5,661 bases of DNA from a bacterium (lineage in GTDB: Bacteria > UBP18 > UBA7526): the NCBI GenBank assembly GCA_030616365.1, contig JAUWXM010000068.1, positions 1 to 5,661 of the forward strand. The letters run 5' to 3'. Below, piece after piece: positions 4,715-5,661 of the stretch. The translations under genes and the position numbers were made by a program. The first letter of the stretch is position 1; the number at the start of each line of letters is the position of its first letter. A model generated the notes under the pieces. The model saw only the letters and a list, made by a program, of their open reading frames with translations. It did not search any database and was not told where the DNA came from.

Positions 4715-4726
4715 GAGCGTAGCGAG
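4715..4726 (+). repeat. GAGCNNAGCGAG motif, fourth copy
   Basis: GAGCGTAGCGAG here matches the consensus of copies at 3063-3074 (GAGCACAGCGAG) and 3169-3180 (GAGCAAAGCGAG), with a looser one at 3141-3152 (GAGCGATAGCGA). It lies 24 bases before the transporter ATG. Confidence 0.55.
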
Positions 4727-4749
4727 GATATCTTGAGGGATAGGTCAGG

Positions 4750-5661
4750 ATGAACAAAGAGCTAAAATTACCCCTGCTATTGAAGACCATGTACGGAGTG
4801 GGATCTGGAGGGTTCGCCCTAGTAATCTTAGCCATAGGAACATGGACCGTCTACTACTACGCTCCTCCTTCGGGGCGAGGGTTGATGACTTATGCTCCCA
4901 TGGCCCTATTAGGAACCGCCATGATGATTGGGAGGGTTGTGGATGCCCTAACCGATCCCTTGATTGCTCAATGGAGCGATAGGACCAGATCACGCTGGGG
5001 GAGGAGGATTCCCTTCATTCTATTTGGTAGCCTGCCGTTGGTCTTATCCTTTATCCTCGTTTGGAATCCACCAGTACCGGGAAGTTCTGTGGTTAATTTT
5101 ACCTATCTGGTTTTGATGTTGGGCCTGTTCTTTTTATTCTATACCATAGTAATCGTCCCCTATTCCGCCCTCCTGCCAGAATTAACCTTGTCTTCAAAGG
5201 AAAGGATCAGTCTGGCTACCTGGCAGGGATTTTTTAGAATATTGGGGCTTATAATCGGTTTTTTAGCGTCCCCCTTTCTCATTGAAAGATTAGGTTTTAA
5301 AGCCATGGCCACTATCTTAGGGATGGTGGTTTTAGTTTGTCTCTATTGCCCAGTATGTGTTGTTAAGGAGCGAAACGTACATCTCAGGAAATCAAAATTT
5401 GCTTTTCGTCAATCTATTATTCAAACCTTTAGGAATAAACCCTTCAGATATTACATTGGTGGTTATATGTTTTTTTGGTTTGCCTTCACTTTCTTGACCA
5501 TGGGGATCCCTTATATCGTTACCGCGTTGATGGGACTTGGCGAAGGAGATGTGGGGTTAATTGTGACTCCTTCGTTAGTAGTAGTGATCCTATCTTTCCC
5601 CCTTATACAGAGGATTGCTTCCCAGAAGGGTAAGAAGTTTACCGTTATCCTTTCTTTAGTT
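4750..5661 (+). CDS. GPH/MelB-like major facilitator sugar transporter, 3' truncated
   Basis: Inner-membrane symporter of the glycoside-pentoside-hexuronide:cation type. The frame is open for all 304 codons to the window edge; full proteins of this family have about 450-500 residues, so roughly a third is missing. After the short N-terminus come a first hydrophobic helix (about 17-38), a second (about 47-63), then the family signature GRVVDALTDPLIAQWSD (61-77) and RTRSRWGRRIPF (78-89), matching the DxxxDPxxGxxSDRTxxxxGRRRPF pattern. D65 and D69 correspond to cation-site acids of MelB. Further helices follow, with PYSALLPEL at about 135-143, as is usual in the family. ATG 4750 has GAGGGA at 4735-4740 as Shine-Dalgarno, and the MNKELKLP start is typical. 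It stands after a terminator, so it probably has its own promoter, which I cannot pick out. The transported substrate is unknown. Confidence 0.93.
   Translation, partial: MNKELKLPLLLKTMYGVGSGGFALVILAIGTWTVYYYAPPSGRGLMTYAPMALLGTAMMIGRVVDALTDPLIAQWSDRTRSRWGRRIPFILFGSLPLVLSFILVWNPPVPGSSVVNFTYLVLMLGLFFLFYTIVIVPYSALLPELTLSSKERISLATWQGFFRILGLIIGFLASPFLIERLGFKAMATILGMVVLVCLYCPVCVVKERNVHLRKSKFAFRQSIIQTFRNKPFRYYIGGYMFFWFAFTFLTMGIPYIVTALMGLGEGDVGLIVTPSLVVVILSFPLIQRIASQKGKKFTVILSLV

Overview
The window reads as ordinary bacterial chromosome. It begins with a compact lipid-synthesis and nucleoid gene run, followed by a tRNA and a repeat-rich stretch carrying isolated genes. The evidence for Bacteria is PlsY (acyl-phosphate-dependent G3P acylation), GpsA, an HU/IHF-type protein, a MerR-type regulator, Shine-Dalgarno motifs, GTG starts and a Rho-independent terminator. 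By eye the base composition is balanced, Arg codons are mostly AGA/AGG, and the spacers are full of short dispersed motifs (CACGGAT/ATCCGTG, GAGCNNAGCGAG). That combination suggests an uncultured lineage, but the window alone does not fix the phylum.

Region 1 (1-2762, all + strand) is a tightly packed run. It holds the end of a CDP-alcohol phosphatidyltransferase, plsY starting on the base after its stop, gpsA after a 46-bp AT-rich gap, then an HU-family gene and a merR-type gene joined by two successive 4-base GTGA stop/start overlaps. GpsA makes sn-glycerol-3-phosphate, PlsY acylates it to lysophosphatidate, and a PgsA-type enzyme would use G3P again with CDP-diacylglycerol. The first half of the run is therefore one pathway. 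The HU and MerR proteins are probably co-translated with GpsA, but their targets cannot be read from sequence.

Region 2 (2763-3290) has a long imperfect inverted repeat, a complete tRNA-Pro(GGG) with encoded CCA, four CACGGATA units, a perfect 12-bp palindrome and a 50-bp direct repeat present twice. Region 3 (3291-4259) is a lone SAM-dependent methyltransferase whose Arg codon use differs from gpsA, followed by a non-coding spacer with the reverse-complement form of the CACGGAT repeat. Region 4 (4260-4749) is a small unrecognised helical protein gene, a clear terminator and another dispersed-repeat block. Region 5 (4750-5661) is the first 304 codons of a GPH/MelB-like sugar transporter that runs off the end.

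I found no convincing new defence, mobile or biosynthetic system. The most unusual material is the layered repeat architecture of the spacers around the tRNA and the methyltransferase.
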